64,000 nucleotides of DNA from Microcoleus sp. FACHB-61 (GTDB taxonomy: Bacteria; Cyanobacteriota; Cyanobacteriia; Cyanobacteriales; Microcoleaceae), in the NCBI GenBank assembly GCA_014695295.1, contig JACJNY010000043.1, positions 1-64,000 of the forward strand. The letters are read 5' to 3'. Of the stretch, positions 17,396 to 27,400 are shown piece by piece. Every line of letters starts with the position of its first letter. Position 1 is the stretch's first letter. Both the position numbers and the translations under genes were made by a program. The notes beneath the pieces were generated by a model. The model was not told the DNA's origin and did no database searches. It worked only from the letters and a program-made list of their open reading frames with translations.

Positions 17396-19876
17396 ATGAA
17401 TTTTGTTAAGCAGCTCTCACTAAAATTAAAGTTTTTTTTCGGCTCGCTCTTTTACCTAAAGTACGTCCCGCACTCATTCCTCTACTCACGATCGCGCGAT
17501 CGTCTCGAACGCCAATTTGCCCCTGCACCCCCTTGTGAAGGGTTCAACAAACCCGGAAAACTCATAAAGGCAGAACCGACGCAACGAGGCGCTCACTTCT
17601 ATTTTGAACAAGCAGAGATGGAAGTCTCGTTTCTGGCCTCTGATTTAGTTCGGGTTGACTGGTTCCCTGGTCTATCGCCAATTCCTTATGCCATTGCTCG
17701 CTCTAATTGGTCAGAGGTAGAAACAACGTTAGATAAGACGGACGATAGCTGGACGGTATCGACTACTTCAGCTAACCCCGTCCCAAACGCCCTTAAAGTC
17801 ATAGTCGGTGTTGATGGCAATCTCAAATTTTGCGATTCTTCTGGACAAACGCTACGGGAAGAACTGCCGCCACAGCGAGAGGGTGAGCGGTGGATTCATC
17901 AAGCGCGACTGCGAAAAGAAGAACATATCTACGGATTGGGAGAACGGGCAGCACCTTTAAACCTGCGTACTGCCAAGGAAACGACGGAGAAAGGAGAACT
18001 TACCGATCGCGCTAAAAGCTTCCGAATGTGGAACTTCGATGCGGCGGGTATGTATGGTCCAGGCTCCGACCCGATGTACATCTGCATTCCTCTGTATCTG
18101 GGGCTTCATTCCTGCGGGAGTTACCTAATTTTCTATGAAAACTCCTTTCAATCCACGTTTACCTTTGAGGATGTAGCAACAGCCGACTTCGATGGTGGAG
18201 CGTTGCGTTACTACGTAATTTCTGGTTCACCCATGCAATTACTAGAGCGCTATACCGAATTAACGGGACGTTCGCCACTTCCTCCCTCTTGGGCATTAGG
18301 CTACCATCAATCTCACTGGGGATACCGTACCGAACAGGCAGTCCGAGAAGAAGCACAAGGATTTAAGGAGCATAATCTGCCGTTGAGTGCGATTCACCTT
18401 GATATTGATTGTCAGGTGGGAAACCGAGCCTTCACAATTGACCCGGATCGCTTTCCCAACCTTGGGAGTTTTACGCAGGAACTTGCCGCGTCTGGAGTGC
18501 GGTTTATCGCGATTCTTAATCCTGGCATCAAGTACAGCCGAGCGAGCAATCTATTTTTGGAAGGTCAAGTGCTAGATGCGTTTTGCAAACTTCCTGATGG
18601 AAAGCTTATGGTTGCACCCGTTTGGCCCGGTTGGTGCGTCTTCCCAGATTTTACTAACCCGTTGGTTCGCAAGTGGTGGAGTCGGCAGTATGAATACCTG
18701 CTTGATGTGGGCGTGGGGGGATTCTGGCACGATATGAATGAGCCGGCGGCGTTTATCCTCTGGGGCGATCGCTCTCTTCCCAAAGTGACGCGACATTTCA
18801 TGGAAGGTAGAGGTGGCGACCATCGCGAGGCTCATAATATTTACGGGTTGCTGCAAGCTCAGGCTGCCTACGCAAGTTTAGCCCAGTATCGACCTGAGGC
18901 TAGACCCTTTATTGTCTCCCGTGCGGGTTGGGCGGGTCTCCAACGCTTTGCCTGGACTTGGACGGGCGATATTGAGTGTACCTGGGCAGCGTTGCGCCAA
19001 ACTATTTCAACAGTAGTGGGTTTAGGGCTTTCAGGAATTCCTTACAGCGGTCCCGATATCGGTGGCTTTCAGGGAAATCCCCCGGCTGAACTTTACCTGC
19101 GCTGGTTCCAGATGGCAACGTTTCTCACGTTCTACCGCACTCACTCGTCGAATAATGCCGGACACCGCGCACCTTGGACATATGGGGAACCGACCTTAAG
19201 CATCATTCGGCAATTTTTACAACTCCGTTACCGACTGCTGCCTTACTTTTATACCCTGAGTTGGGAAGCTTCTCAGAAGGGTTATCCTCCGGTTCGTCCA
19301 GTTTTCTGGTCTTCGGGTGATGACCCGGCAGTTTGGGGTGTAGACGATGCGTTCTTTTTGGGTGACGCCTTACTGGTTTGTCCAATTCTGGAGGAAGGAG
19401 CGCGATCGCGCAGCGTTATTCTTCCCAAGGGACATTGGTATAACTTCTGGGATGATACGGCGAACGAAGGAGGCAGGCAGATTACGCTTGAAGCACCTCT
19501 GGAGCAGATTCCGCTTTTGGTAAGAGCCGGAAGTATTCTGCCAATGGAGGAATCAGAGCAGTTGATTCTCCACCTCTACCCACCTGCGGAAGGAACCAGT
19601 CTAGGATACCTGTACGGCGATGCTGGAGACGGGTATGGAGAGTGGCGACTGGAGCAATTCCACATAGTGCGATCGCAGGATGGTTTGAAGCTAACCTGGG
19701 AGCAGCAAGGGGATTATGCTTTCCCTTACAAGAGTGTCCGACTCCATCTTCACGGATTTAAGGTACAGCAAGCTTGGGTAGACGAGGAAGAGGTGATTTG
19801 TCAGGGGCAACAGTTGGAGTGTCAGCCCTTTGGACAGGTTCGCTTTAAGGGAGAGTTTGCTGTCGTTACGCCTTGA
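17396..19876 (+). CDS. Glycoside hydrolase family 31 (alpha-glucosidase-like)
   Basis: GH31 enzymes release alpha-linked sugars with retention of configuration. The catalytic nucleophile is Asp446 in GGFWHDMNEPAAF, and the likely acid/base is Asp525 in WTGDIECTW. Other family blocks are PYSGPDIGGFQGNP and FYRTHSSNNAGHRAPW. Residues 1-60 are a poorly conserved N-terminus; about 65-280 form the N-terminal beta-sandwich, 290-660 the (beta/alpha)8 barrel, and the remainder the C-terminal beta domains. There is no clear signal peptide, so it is probably cytoplasmic and may act on glycogen-derived or imported oligosaccharides. Length (826) is normal. Confidence 0.9.
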   Translation: MNFVKQLSLKLKFFFGSLFYLKYVPHSFLYSRSRDRLERQFAPAPPCEGFNKPGKLIKAEPTQRGAHFYFEQAEMEVSFLASDLVRVDWFPGLSPIPYAIARSNWSEVETTLDKTDDSWTVSTTSANPVPNALKVIVGVDGNLKFCDSSGQTLREELPPQREGERWIHQARLRKEEHIYGLGERAAPLNLRTAKETTEKGELTDRAKSFRMWNFDAAGMYGPGSDPMYICIPLYLGLHSCGSYLIFYENSFQSTFTFEDVATADFDGGALRYYVISGSPMQLLERYTELTGRSPLPPSWALGYHQSHWGYRTEQAVREEAQGFKEHNLPLSAIHLDIDCQVGNRAFTIDPDRFPNLGSFTQELAASGVRFIAILNPGIKYSRASNLFLEGQVLDAFCKLPDGKLMVAPVWPGWCVFPDFTNPLVRKWWSRQYEYLLDVGVGGFWHDMNEPAAFILWGDRSLPKVTRHFMEGRGGDHREAHNIYGLLQAQAAYASLAQYRPEARPFIVSRAGWAGLQRFAWTWTGDIECTWAALRQTISTVVGLGLSGIPYSGPDIGGFQGNPPAELYLRWFQMATFLTFYRTHSSNNAGHRAPWTYGEPTLSIIRQFLQLRYRLLPYFYTLSWEASQKGYPPVRPVFWSSGDDPAVWGVDDAFFLGDALLVCPILEEGARSRSVILPKGHWYNFWDDTANEGGRQITLEAPLEQIPLLVRAGSILPMEESEQLILHLYPPAEGTSLGYLYGDAGDGYGEWRLEQFHIVRSQDGLKLTWEQQGDYAFPYKSVRLHLHGFKVQQAWVDEEEVICQGQQLECQPFGQVRFKGEFAVVTP

Positions 19877-19943
19877 GCATACGACAAGCAATTAATTCTC
19901 CACCTCTACCTACCCAGAAAGCACTTAAGGATGAGTATATTAC

Positions 19944-20427
19944 ATGAAATTCCCCTCTCCTCATCCAACAATTACTGAGTTTCTAGTATCCTTGGGGGTT
20001 AGACCCCATTACATCATTGGTCTTGATTCGGCGACGGCGGCACTGTCTGCGACTGCCAAATACCTTCATGGCAAAGATTTGCGAGCGGGGGGCAGTGTAC
20101 CCTGGCTTGCCGCTTCATTACTCAAGGCTGCTAACCATCTCCCCGATCGCTGGATTGAGACTTTTGCCACTTGGTCAGGATGGGCGGATGCCTCATCACC
20201 CAGAGTTGTAGACGAGGTACAGGCGGAAACCATGTCTCGCTGGGTGGTGAAGCAATATCCCAAACGACGCTATCCTGCCGCAATGATTGGCTCTTCCAAT
20301 GGTGCTGCCGTGCATCTGTGTGCAGCACTTGGCATCCCTTAGTTGCCGCAAACCCTCCTCCTTTGTGTGCGGCACTCCAGCGATTTGGATGACATCAGAA
20401 GATCCTACAAATTGGCGACTAACGCAA
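19944..20427 (+). pseudogene. Truncated hypothetical gene with an internal nonsense codon
   Basis: The open part (19944-20342, 132 residues, MKFPSPHPTITEFLVSLGV) ends at a TAG just after CAALGIP. Reading through it the frame continues LPQTLLLCVRHSSDLDD for about 28 codons, which reads like a natural continuation with a Trp codon (TGG) mutated to TAG. The frame then meets a stop near the 3' end of the convergent peptidase gene. The C-terminal half of the original protein therefore appears lost. The family (GSSNGAAVHLCAALGIP) is not one I can name. It follows the GH31 gene by 67 bp. Confidence 0.65.
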
Positions 20428-21498
20428 CTCAACTTCTCGCTTGACTTCTGCCAAAACTCGATCGCCCCGAGTCAACCGATATTCGGCCCGCCAAACTCCG
20501 GGAGTCAGAGGAGAGTTTGTACTATTTCTTTTACCGACATAACCCAACCAAGTACGGCTGGGGGCTTTAATTTCGTTGGTTTGGTCAGCGATGGTTGTGC
20601 CGTTGGGTGCAAATAATTTGTATTGTTCGCGATCGCCCTTGAGTACTCCGTAACTTTGCACCGAAAACAACAAAGCTGGACTGTTTGCAGGGAGTTTAGT
20701 CTCTGAAAATTGTCCTTCCCAGACAGCGTTGATATCGGGTGGCTTATTGGCAAAACCGGCCCTAATTAAACCTGTGGAAATATAGTCTAGAGGCTTGTCC
20801 CAAATAGGATTGCGGGCGATGTTGCAGCCTACCTTCGCGTCGGGCCCGACAAACGGATCTACGGGTTTGCCTTGATAGCGAAAAGTTACGTGTACGTGGG
20901 GGAAAGATGCCTTCCCAGAGTTTCCCACCATGCCCAAAACCGTGCCTTTTTGTACCTGCGTACCCGGTTTGACGGCAACGCTGCCTTTGCGGAGGTGGCA
21001 GTATTGGGCTTCCCAACCACCGCCGTGGTCGATTACCATGCCGTTGCCGCATTCTGTGCCTGCGATGCTGGCTTTGTCTGTCTCGTTTTGTAAACGCCGA
21101 TCGACCACACCATCTCGCGATCGCAAAACTTTGCCTGCAGCGGAGGCAATAACTGGAACTCCTTTTGCCATTGCTTTGGCGTCGGGAATGGCAAAATCTG
21201 TGCCGTCGTGGCCGTCGTAGGTTTGGCGCCCGCAGCCAAAATCGACGGCTGTGGGGCCGGGTTCTCGATCGAAATACAGCAATACAAAACAGTCTTTTCC
21301 TAGGGTACAGTCGATCGGCTGACCGAATTGCGGGTTGTTCGGCTTTTGCCCGACTGCGGTCGAGACGAGACGCTGGGCGATCGTGTTGGCTTCGGCGATC
21401 GGCGCACTTACTCCGCTGTTAGTAGCACAGCTAGAAAGACTTGTCAACCCCAAGGTCAACAAAATTGCAGAAATGTATTTTGTGGAGAGTATAGTCAT
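20419..21498 (-). CDS. M23 family metallopeptidase, lipoprotein
   Basis: An LytM/M23 zinc endopeptidase that probably cleaves peptidoglycan cross-bridges in the periplasm. The N-terminus is a lipoprotein signal (ILLTLGLTSLSSC, lipid-attached Cys24). The peptidase domain shows HDGTD (zinc His/Asp) and HVHV (HxH) in the order and spacing of M23. A C-terminal beta domain of about 110 residues follows (KPPDINAVWEGQFSETKL). Length is 359. It could act in cell separation or wall turnover. Its 3' end meets the truncated gene at 19944. Confidence 0.88.
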   Translation of the reverse strand: MTILSTKYISAILLTLGLTSLSSCATNSGVSAPIAEANTIAQRLVSTAVGQKPNNPQFGQPIDCTLGKDCFVLLYFDREPGPTAVDFGCGRQTYDGHDGTDFAIPDAKAMAKGVPVIASAAGKVLRSRDGVVDRRLQNETDKASIAGTECGNGMVIDHGGGWEAQYCHLRKGSVAVKPGTQVQKGTVLGMVGNSGKASFPHVHVTFRYQGKPVDPFVGPDAKVGCNIARNPIWDKPLDYISTGLIRAGFANKPPDINAVWEGQFSETKLPANSPALLFSVQSYGVLKGDREQYKLFAPNGTTIADQTNEIKAPSRTWLGYVGKRNSTNSPLTPGVWRAEYRLTRGDRVLAEVKREVELR

Positions 21499-21658
21499 TC
21501 GCCGATGGGATGTAAAAGCTGAGGTGGGTAGTGAAAAATCAATTAATGGTTCAGAATAGAGTTGCTCAAGAATCTAGACGATTGGTAAGGCGTTTTCGTT
21601 TCCGATACTTGTGGTATTATTTTGAGTTGGAAATTTTAAAATTTTAATTACTTAGAAA

Positions 21659-22372
21659 ATGCGTTCTAAAATTCGATCGCTCCTTTCGATAATTCGGCTG
21701 GCCGGGCTTGCTGTTGCTGCTTTGGGGATGTGGGGATTTGCCACCATTGCCGAAGACGTGTTGGAAAAAGAAAGCTACGCTTTCGATACCTCTATTTTAC
21801 TAGCTCTGAGGCAATTGCACACTCCGCTGGGCGATCGAGTAATGCTGGGCTTTACCTTTTTGGGCGAGCCGAATTTGCTGCTAGTGATCTGTCTGATCTT
21901 GGGTATTGTTTTGCTAGCGCGCAATCACCGATCGGAATCCGCAACTATTGCGTTCGCCGGCGCAGGGGCGATCGGTTTAAATTTACTGTTAAAAAAACTT
22001 TTTGCCCGCGATCGACCTCAACTTTGGGAGCGCGTTGTTGACGTTCGCTTTTACAGTTTTCCTAGCGGACACGCGATGATTTCAATGGTTATTTACGGTT
22101 TGCTAGGATATTTCTTGGCTACGCGCTTTCCCAAACAGGGCTGGTTTATTTACAGCTTGACAGTTGTATTAGTTGCTGCTATTGGTTTGAGCCGGCTTTA
22201 CCTAGGAGTTCACTGGCCTACCGATGTTATTGCTGGTTATACGGCGGGTTTGGTGTGGCTAATTACCTGTATTCTCAGTTTGGAAATAGGGAAGGAATTT
22301 CGTTCTTTTACTGCGGCTTCTAAAGAGGAGTTTTTGTCACCAGAACCCTCTCAAGAAATAGCTAATGACTAA
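21659..22372 (+). CDS. PAP2-superfamily membrane phosphatase
   Basis: An integral membrane lipid-phosphate phosphatase (phosphatidate or undecaprenyl-diphosphate type). The three active-site motifs are complete: KKLFARDRP (KxxxxxxRP), FPSGH, and SRLYLGVHWPTDV (SRxxxxxHxxxD). About six hydrophobic segments are visible across 237 residues. The start is ATG at 21659, and the gene stands alone. Its 3' end lies 3 bp from that of the convergent aspartoacylase gene. Confidence 0.9.
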   Translation: MRSKIRSLLSIIRLAGLAVAALGMWGFATIAEDVLEKESYAFDTSILLALRQLHTPLGDRVMLGFTFLGEPNLLLVICLILGIVLLARNHRSESATIAFAGAGAIGLNLLLKKLFARDRPQLWERVVDVRFYSFPSGHAMISMVIYGLLGYFLATRFPKQGWFIYSLTVVLVAAIGLSRLYLGVHWPTDVIAGYTAGLVWLITCILSLEIGKEFRSFTAASKEEFLSPEPSQEIAND

Positions 22373-22375
22373 TGA

Positions 22376-23260
22376 CTAATAACTAACAACTATTTGCTTT
22401 TGGGTAAAACACATGGCAATTCCTTTTTCGTAGTAAGCCGCCTCGTTAATGAAAATTGGATATACGGTCGATTTACCTTCATACAAGACCGACTCACCAT
22501 CAAAGGTCAAAAACATCGGATCGCCAGGATTTAGGGCTTCATAATCTCTGGATTGCAGATGAGGATGAATCATTCCCTGAATTTCTCTGTTATCGTTTCT
22601 GGGATAGTCGATCGCCCCAATGGTGTGATAAATAGTCAGGGGATTCTTTGCAGCAGGCATTGTGCCTTGATTGTAGGCTTCTACGCCGTCTAAAATTCGG
22701 CAGACAACTTGCTCAGTTTGCTGAAATAAAGACGCATCTAATACGCCTTGCGGGACTGCACCAACTTCCAGCGTACCGCCTAATGCAGAAAGCGATCGCA
22801 GCAAAGGACTATCATGATTCTTGGTTGTAGAAGCGAGTACCTTGAGCTGGGGATACGCAGAGGTTAAATAAGCTGCTAGTTGCAGGTTAAAGGGATTATG
22901 GCTGGCGAGAATAAATGTTAGCCCCATGTTGGATGTGGTGCTGTGCAAATCGATAATTACGTTGGGCTGATGAGTGTTTTTTGAGCTAAAAATGCGGTAG
23001 ATTTCTTTCGCCCGCTGCGCTTCATAGCTGGAGAGATGGGGATTTTCTAAATCTTGCTTTCTAAAGCAGCGGTTGAGGTCAATATCGATGTAGCGTGTCC
23101 CGATTTCGCAAGCTTTGGGATTGGCTAGCAGGGCGATTGTTTCAAAAGTCGATCGCCCAATTAACTCTGGCGCGCGATCGAATTTCTTCACGAGGTAAAT
23201 TCCTGTGAGTTCGTTTCCGTGGGTTCCTCCCACTATGGCAACACGTTTAATTTGGTTCAT
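22376..23260 (-). CDS. Aspartoacylase-like zinc deacylase
   Basis: A zinc amidohydrolase of the succinylglutamate desuccinylase/aspartoacylase family, which removes acyl groups from N-acyl amino acids. Zinc ligands are seen in GGTHGNE (HxxE) and DLHST (His), and DIDLNRCF and the general base region are present. I chose the ATG at 23260 (MNQIKRVAIVGGTHGNE, 294 residues) because the upstream extension has no family character. The physiological substrate in cyanobacteria is uncertain; N-acetylaspartate is the textbook one. Confidence 0.85.
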   Translation of the reverse strand: MNQIKRVAIVGGTHGNELTGIYLVKKFDRAPELIGRSTFETIALLANPKACEIGTRYIDIDLNRCFRKQDLENPHLSSYEAQRAKEIYRIFSSKNTHQPNVIIDLHSTTSNMGLTFILASHNPFNLQLAAYLTSAYPQLKVLASTTKNHDSPLLRSLSALGGTLEVGAVPQGVLDASLFQQTEQVVCRILDGVEAYNQGTMPAAKNPLTIYHTIGAIDYPRNDNREIQGMIHPHLQSRDYEALNPGDPMFLTFDGESVLYEGKSTVYPIFINEAAYYEKGIAMCFTQKQIVVSY

Positions 23261-23530
23261 AGACAAATAACTTCCTATCCCAAGCCTACCACCCTTTGTC
23301 ATCTGTTGGTAAAAAACATGAGCTTGAGGTTTATGATGTGTTTATATTTAGATTAGCTAAAGTTTAAGTAAGTAGGTATCACACGCAGAACTGAGAAACC
23401 CGGTTTCTCAGGGCATTTCTGCTCACTAAATAAAAAAATACGCTCGCCACCGCGAAGAAATCGATCGCATTATTGTTTCCGATAAAACCGAATAGTAGAA
23501 TAGTAGATAGCTAAAAGAGGGATTTTAGAT

Positions 23531-23869
23531 ATGGGACTGAATGAGTATTTTGATTTCTTAGCACCGGATGATATTCGCATTAAAGGACATCGCATCGGGA
23601 TTGAGACGGTACTGTATGAGTATCTTTATCGGGAACGCACCCCAGAAGAAATTCAGAAACTCTATCCATCTCTAACTTTGGCAGAAGTTTATACGACTAT
23701 TTTGTATTATTTACAAAATCAAGAATCAGTAAGTAGATATTTGCAAGATTGGTTGGAATGGTCGCATCAGCAGCGAAAGATCCAAGTAGCCAATCCCCAT
23801 CCGGCGACAGAAAGATTGCGAAAATTGAAAGCTGAACGGGAAAGAAAATCTGTTATCCAGGGTGCTTGA
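23531..23869 (+). CDS. DUF433 protein (likely antitoxin of a pair)
   Basis: A 112-residue DUF433 protein with helix-turn-helix-like IRIKGHRIGIETVLYEYLYRERTPEEIQKLYPSLTLAEVYTTILYY. This family is common in cyanobacteria as the DNA-binding partner of PIN-like toxins. AGAGGGA precedes the ATG. It ends 3 bp before the DUF5615 gene, so the two are translationally coupled. The basic C-terminal tail (RKLKAERERKS) could bind the toxin or DNA. Confidence 0.85.
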   Translation: MGLNEYFDFLAPDDIRIKGHRIGIETVLYEYLYRERTPEEIQKLYPSLTLAEVYTTILYYLQNQESVSRYLQDWLEWSHQQRKIQVANPHPATERLRKLKAERERKSVIQGA

Positions 23870-23872
23870 TCA

Positions 23873-24235
23873 ATGGCGCTCAAATATTTAATGGACGAGA
23901 ATGTTACGCCCATTTATGCTACACAACTTCGGCGAAAACGCCCTGATTTAGTAGTTTGGGCAGTGGGCGAAATTGGTACACCCCCAAAAAGCACCCTCGA
24001 TCCGGAGATTTTGGTGTGGTGTGAGGAGCGTAACTTTATTTTGGTGACAAACAATCGCAAGTCAATGCCCGTACATTTGGTAGATCATCTGGCTCAAGGC
24101 GGTCATATTCCAGGGATTTTCGTTTTGAATCAGGATTTAAGTATTGGGCAAAATATTGAGGAATTGATTGTGATTGTTGATGGTTCGTTTGATAACGAAT
24201 ACCAAGACCGAATCATTCATCTGCCTTTAACATAA
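23873..24235 (+). CDS. DUF5615 PIN-like protein (likely toxin)
   Basis: A 120-residue PIN-like nuclease-fold protein. The conserved acidic positions are DEN near the N-terminus (YLMDENV) and the segment ILVWCEERNFILVTNNRKSMP, where other members have TxDxD; here it is TNNRK. The lost second acid may mean weak or altered activity. It probably cleaves RNA when freed from the upstream DUF433 partner. No other gene shares the operon. Confidence 0.8.
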   Translation: MALKYLMDENVTPIYATQLRRKRPDLVVWAVGEIGTPPKSTLDPEILVWCEERNFILVTNNRKSMPVHLVDHLAQGGHIPGIFVLNQDLSIGQNIEELIVIVDGSFDNEYQDRIIHLPLT

Positions 24236-24274
24236 ATCTACTAAACAAAAAATGTATAGCCTTTTTCCTCCCCA

Positions 24275-24441
24275 GATTCCTCGCGGGTCGTCAGAAACCG
24301 GGTTTTTGCCCAGAAGACCCGTTACAGTCGTAGAAACCAAAAAAAACCCGGTTTCTTAGATTACGCGCGGGTGGCCAGAAACCGGGTTTTTGCCCAGAAG
24401 ACGCGTTACAGTCGTAGAAACCCGAAAAAACCTGGTTTATT
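24275..24441. repeat. 84-bp tandem duplication of an AGAAACCGGGTTTTT repeat
   Basis: Two near-identical copies (24275-24358 and 24359-24441) each start GATT..GCGCGGGT-like and contain AGAAACCGGGTTTTTGCCC, GTTACAGTCGTAGAAAC and an inverted AAACCCGGTTT-type block. The same inverted arms occur at 23390, 36323-36388 and 63715. This is a dispersed hairpin repeat of the genome, located just before the Roco gene. Confidence 0.85.
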
Positions 24442-24489
24442 GAGTTTTGACTGTCACAATAAAATGAATCCTACCGAGAGACAAAGGGC

Positions 24490-27400
24490 ATGACGCGAGA
24501 GGAAGCAGTGCGGCGAATTGACCAAGCAGCCGAGGAAAACTTGACGGAACTGGATTTGTCGGGGCTGGACTTGGAGGAATTGCCGCCGGAGATTGGCAAG
24601 TGCACGCAGCTTGAGACGTTGATGTTGGGGAAGGTGGAGAAAGGGGAATGGGTTGATGGTAAATTGACTCCGAAACTAATCACCAATCACTTAAGCGCAC
24701 TGCCAGAGGAATTACGATCGCTCGTAAATTTGCGATCGATCGACCTCAGTGGCAATCCATTCGGAACGATGCCAGAAGTGCTGCTGGAAATGAAGGAATT
24801 AGAGAGTTTAGATCTAACCAGTATTGGTTTAATAGAAATTCCAGAGGCTCTCGGGCAACTGTCGAATCGGACACACCTTTACCTCAGTAGCAATCAGATT
24901 AGCAAAATCCCAGAGGTGATCGGGCAACTGTCGAATCTGACACACCTTGACCTCAGTAGCAATCAGATTACCTCCATCCCAGAGGCGCTGGGGCAACAGT
25001 CGAATCTGACACACCTTTACCTCAGTAACAATCAGATTAGCAAAATCCCAGAGGCGCTGGGGCAACTGTCGAATCTGACATGGCTTTTCCTCAGTGACAA
25101 TCAGATTACCTCAATCCCAGAGGCGCTCGGGCAACTGTCCCATCTGAAATTGCTTGACCTCATGAGCAATCAGATTACCTCAATCCCAGAGGCGCTCGGG
25201 CAACTGTCGAATCTGACACACCTTTACCTCTTTAACAATCAGATTACCTCAATCCCAGAGGCGCTCGGGCAACTGTCGAATCTGACAGAGCTTTACCTCT
25301 TTAACAATCAGATTACCTCAATCCCAGAGGCGCTCGGGCAACTGTCGAATCTGACAGAACTTGTCCTCATTAGAAATCAGATTACCTCAATCCCAGAGGC
25401 GCTCGGGCAACTGTCCCATCTGAAATTGCTTGACCTCAGTGACAATCAGATTACCTCCATCTCAGAGGCGCTCGGGCAACTGTCGAATCTGACACGGCTT
25501 TTCCTCCATAGCAATCAGATTACCTCAATCCCAGAGGCGCTCGGGCAACTGTCGAATCTGACACGGCTTGACCTCAGAAACAATCAGATTGAAAAGATTC
25601 CGGAATGCTTGGAAACACTGCCAAAACTTGAAAAACTCGACCTTCGCCGCAATCCCCTGCCCATTTCTCCAGAAATTTTAGGGCCAACTCAACAGTATGA
25701 AGACCCCGGTACTCCCACCGCCATCTTCAACTACCTGCGCCAACTCCGCAGCGGCGAAGTCCGCCCCCTCAACGAAGCCAAAGTCCTTCTCGTCGGGCAA
25801 GGCAGCGTCGGCAAAACCTGCCTGATCAACCGCCTCATCCACAACAAATACAACCCCAACGAGTCCCAAACCGACGGACTCAACATCACAGAGTGGAAAA
25901 TTACAGTCAACACCAAACCCGTAAAACTCAACGTCTGGGACTTCGGCGGACAAGAAATCTACCACGCCACCCACCAATTTTTCCTTACCAAACGCAGCCT
26001 CTACCTCCTCGTGTGCAACTGCCGCACCAGCGAAGACGAAAACCGCCTCGAATACTGGCTGAAACTGATCGAAAGCTTCGGCGACGCTTCCCCCGTGATC
26101 ATCGTCGGCAACAAGTGCGACGAACAACCCCTGGATCTCAACCGCAAAGCCTTGCGCGACAAATATCCCAACATCAAAGCCATTCTCGAAACCTCCTGCG
26201 AAAGCGGAACCGGCATCGAGGAACTCCGCAGCGCCATCCACACGGAAATCTCCCAACTCAAAGAAGTCTACGATCTTTTGCCGCTAAGCTGGTTCCAAGT
26301 CAAGCAGCGCCTGGAAAACCTCGACAAAGACATCATCAGCATCAGCGAATACGCCACCATCTGCGCCAAAGAAAACATCTTTGAAGAAACCGACCAAACC
26401 CAACTCATCGGACTGCTGCACAACCTGGGCATTGTCCTCAACTTCCGCGAACACCCCATCCTGCAAAACACCAACATCCTCAATCCCCACTGGGTGACAG
26501 AAGGCATCTATGCCCTCCTCAGCGACGACGCACTCAAAGTCAAAACCAAAGGCATTCTCACCTACGCCGACCTCAGCCGCCTCCTCGACTCAAATAAATA
26601 TCCCAGCCGCCGCTACCACTGCCTCACTGAGTTGATGGAGGAATTTGAACTCTGCTTCCCCGTCAGCCATTGTCCCGCGCCGACTTTCCTCATCCCCGGC
26701 ATCTTGCCCAAAGAGGAACCGCAAAACACCAAACTCGAAGGCGAAACCCTGGAATTTCAATATCACTACCGCATCCTCCCCGACAGCATCCTCTCGCGCT
26801 TCATCGTCCTCATGCACGAGAAAATCCACAACCGCACCCACTGGCGCACGGGGGTTATGCTGGAGTACAGGGAAGGCGCTGAGGTGTACAACATCGCCCG
26901 GATCAAATCTGACCCGGAAGATAAGAAAATCTTTATTGCCGTTAGCGGGCGGGAATCGACGCGGCGTTCTTTCCTCAGCATGATTCGCGATACGTTTACC
27001 AAAATCCACAATTCTTTTGCCAATCTGGAAATTAGTCAATGGGTGCCGGTTCCGGGTTATCCCGATGCCGAGCCGCTGGATTATGATGAATTGCTAGGGC
27101 TGGAGGATATGGGCGAAAATACAAAGCTTGTCGGTAAACTTAAGCTGCGTCTGAATTTGCGGAAGTTGCTGGATGGGTATGAGTCGATCGAACGTCGGCG
27201 CAGAAAGCAAATGGGCGATCGAGAAATGGAAAAATACGGAAGAGAATATGACGACCTTGTAGATATCGCTAAACTAGCTGTTAGTAGACCAATTATTAAT
27301 AAAGCCGAAGCAAAAATGACTCAAAATTCTTCTGAAACCAACAACTTTCAAGGTGCTTTTCAAGGTTCTAACTTTTCCGGCAATATCGGCGGTTCGTCGA

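Noticed and set aside
19887..19920. Short copy of AATTCTCCACCTCTACC behind the GH31 gene, matching about 19560-19585 within it
   Set aside because: Only about 25 bp are shared, which is too little to call a duplication or remnant with confidence.
25678..26256. 192-codon antisense ORF inside the Roco gene
   Set aside because: It is the mirror of the Roc-COR coding strand, which has clear GTPase motifs.
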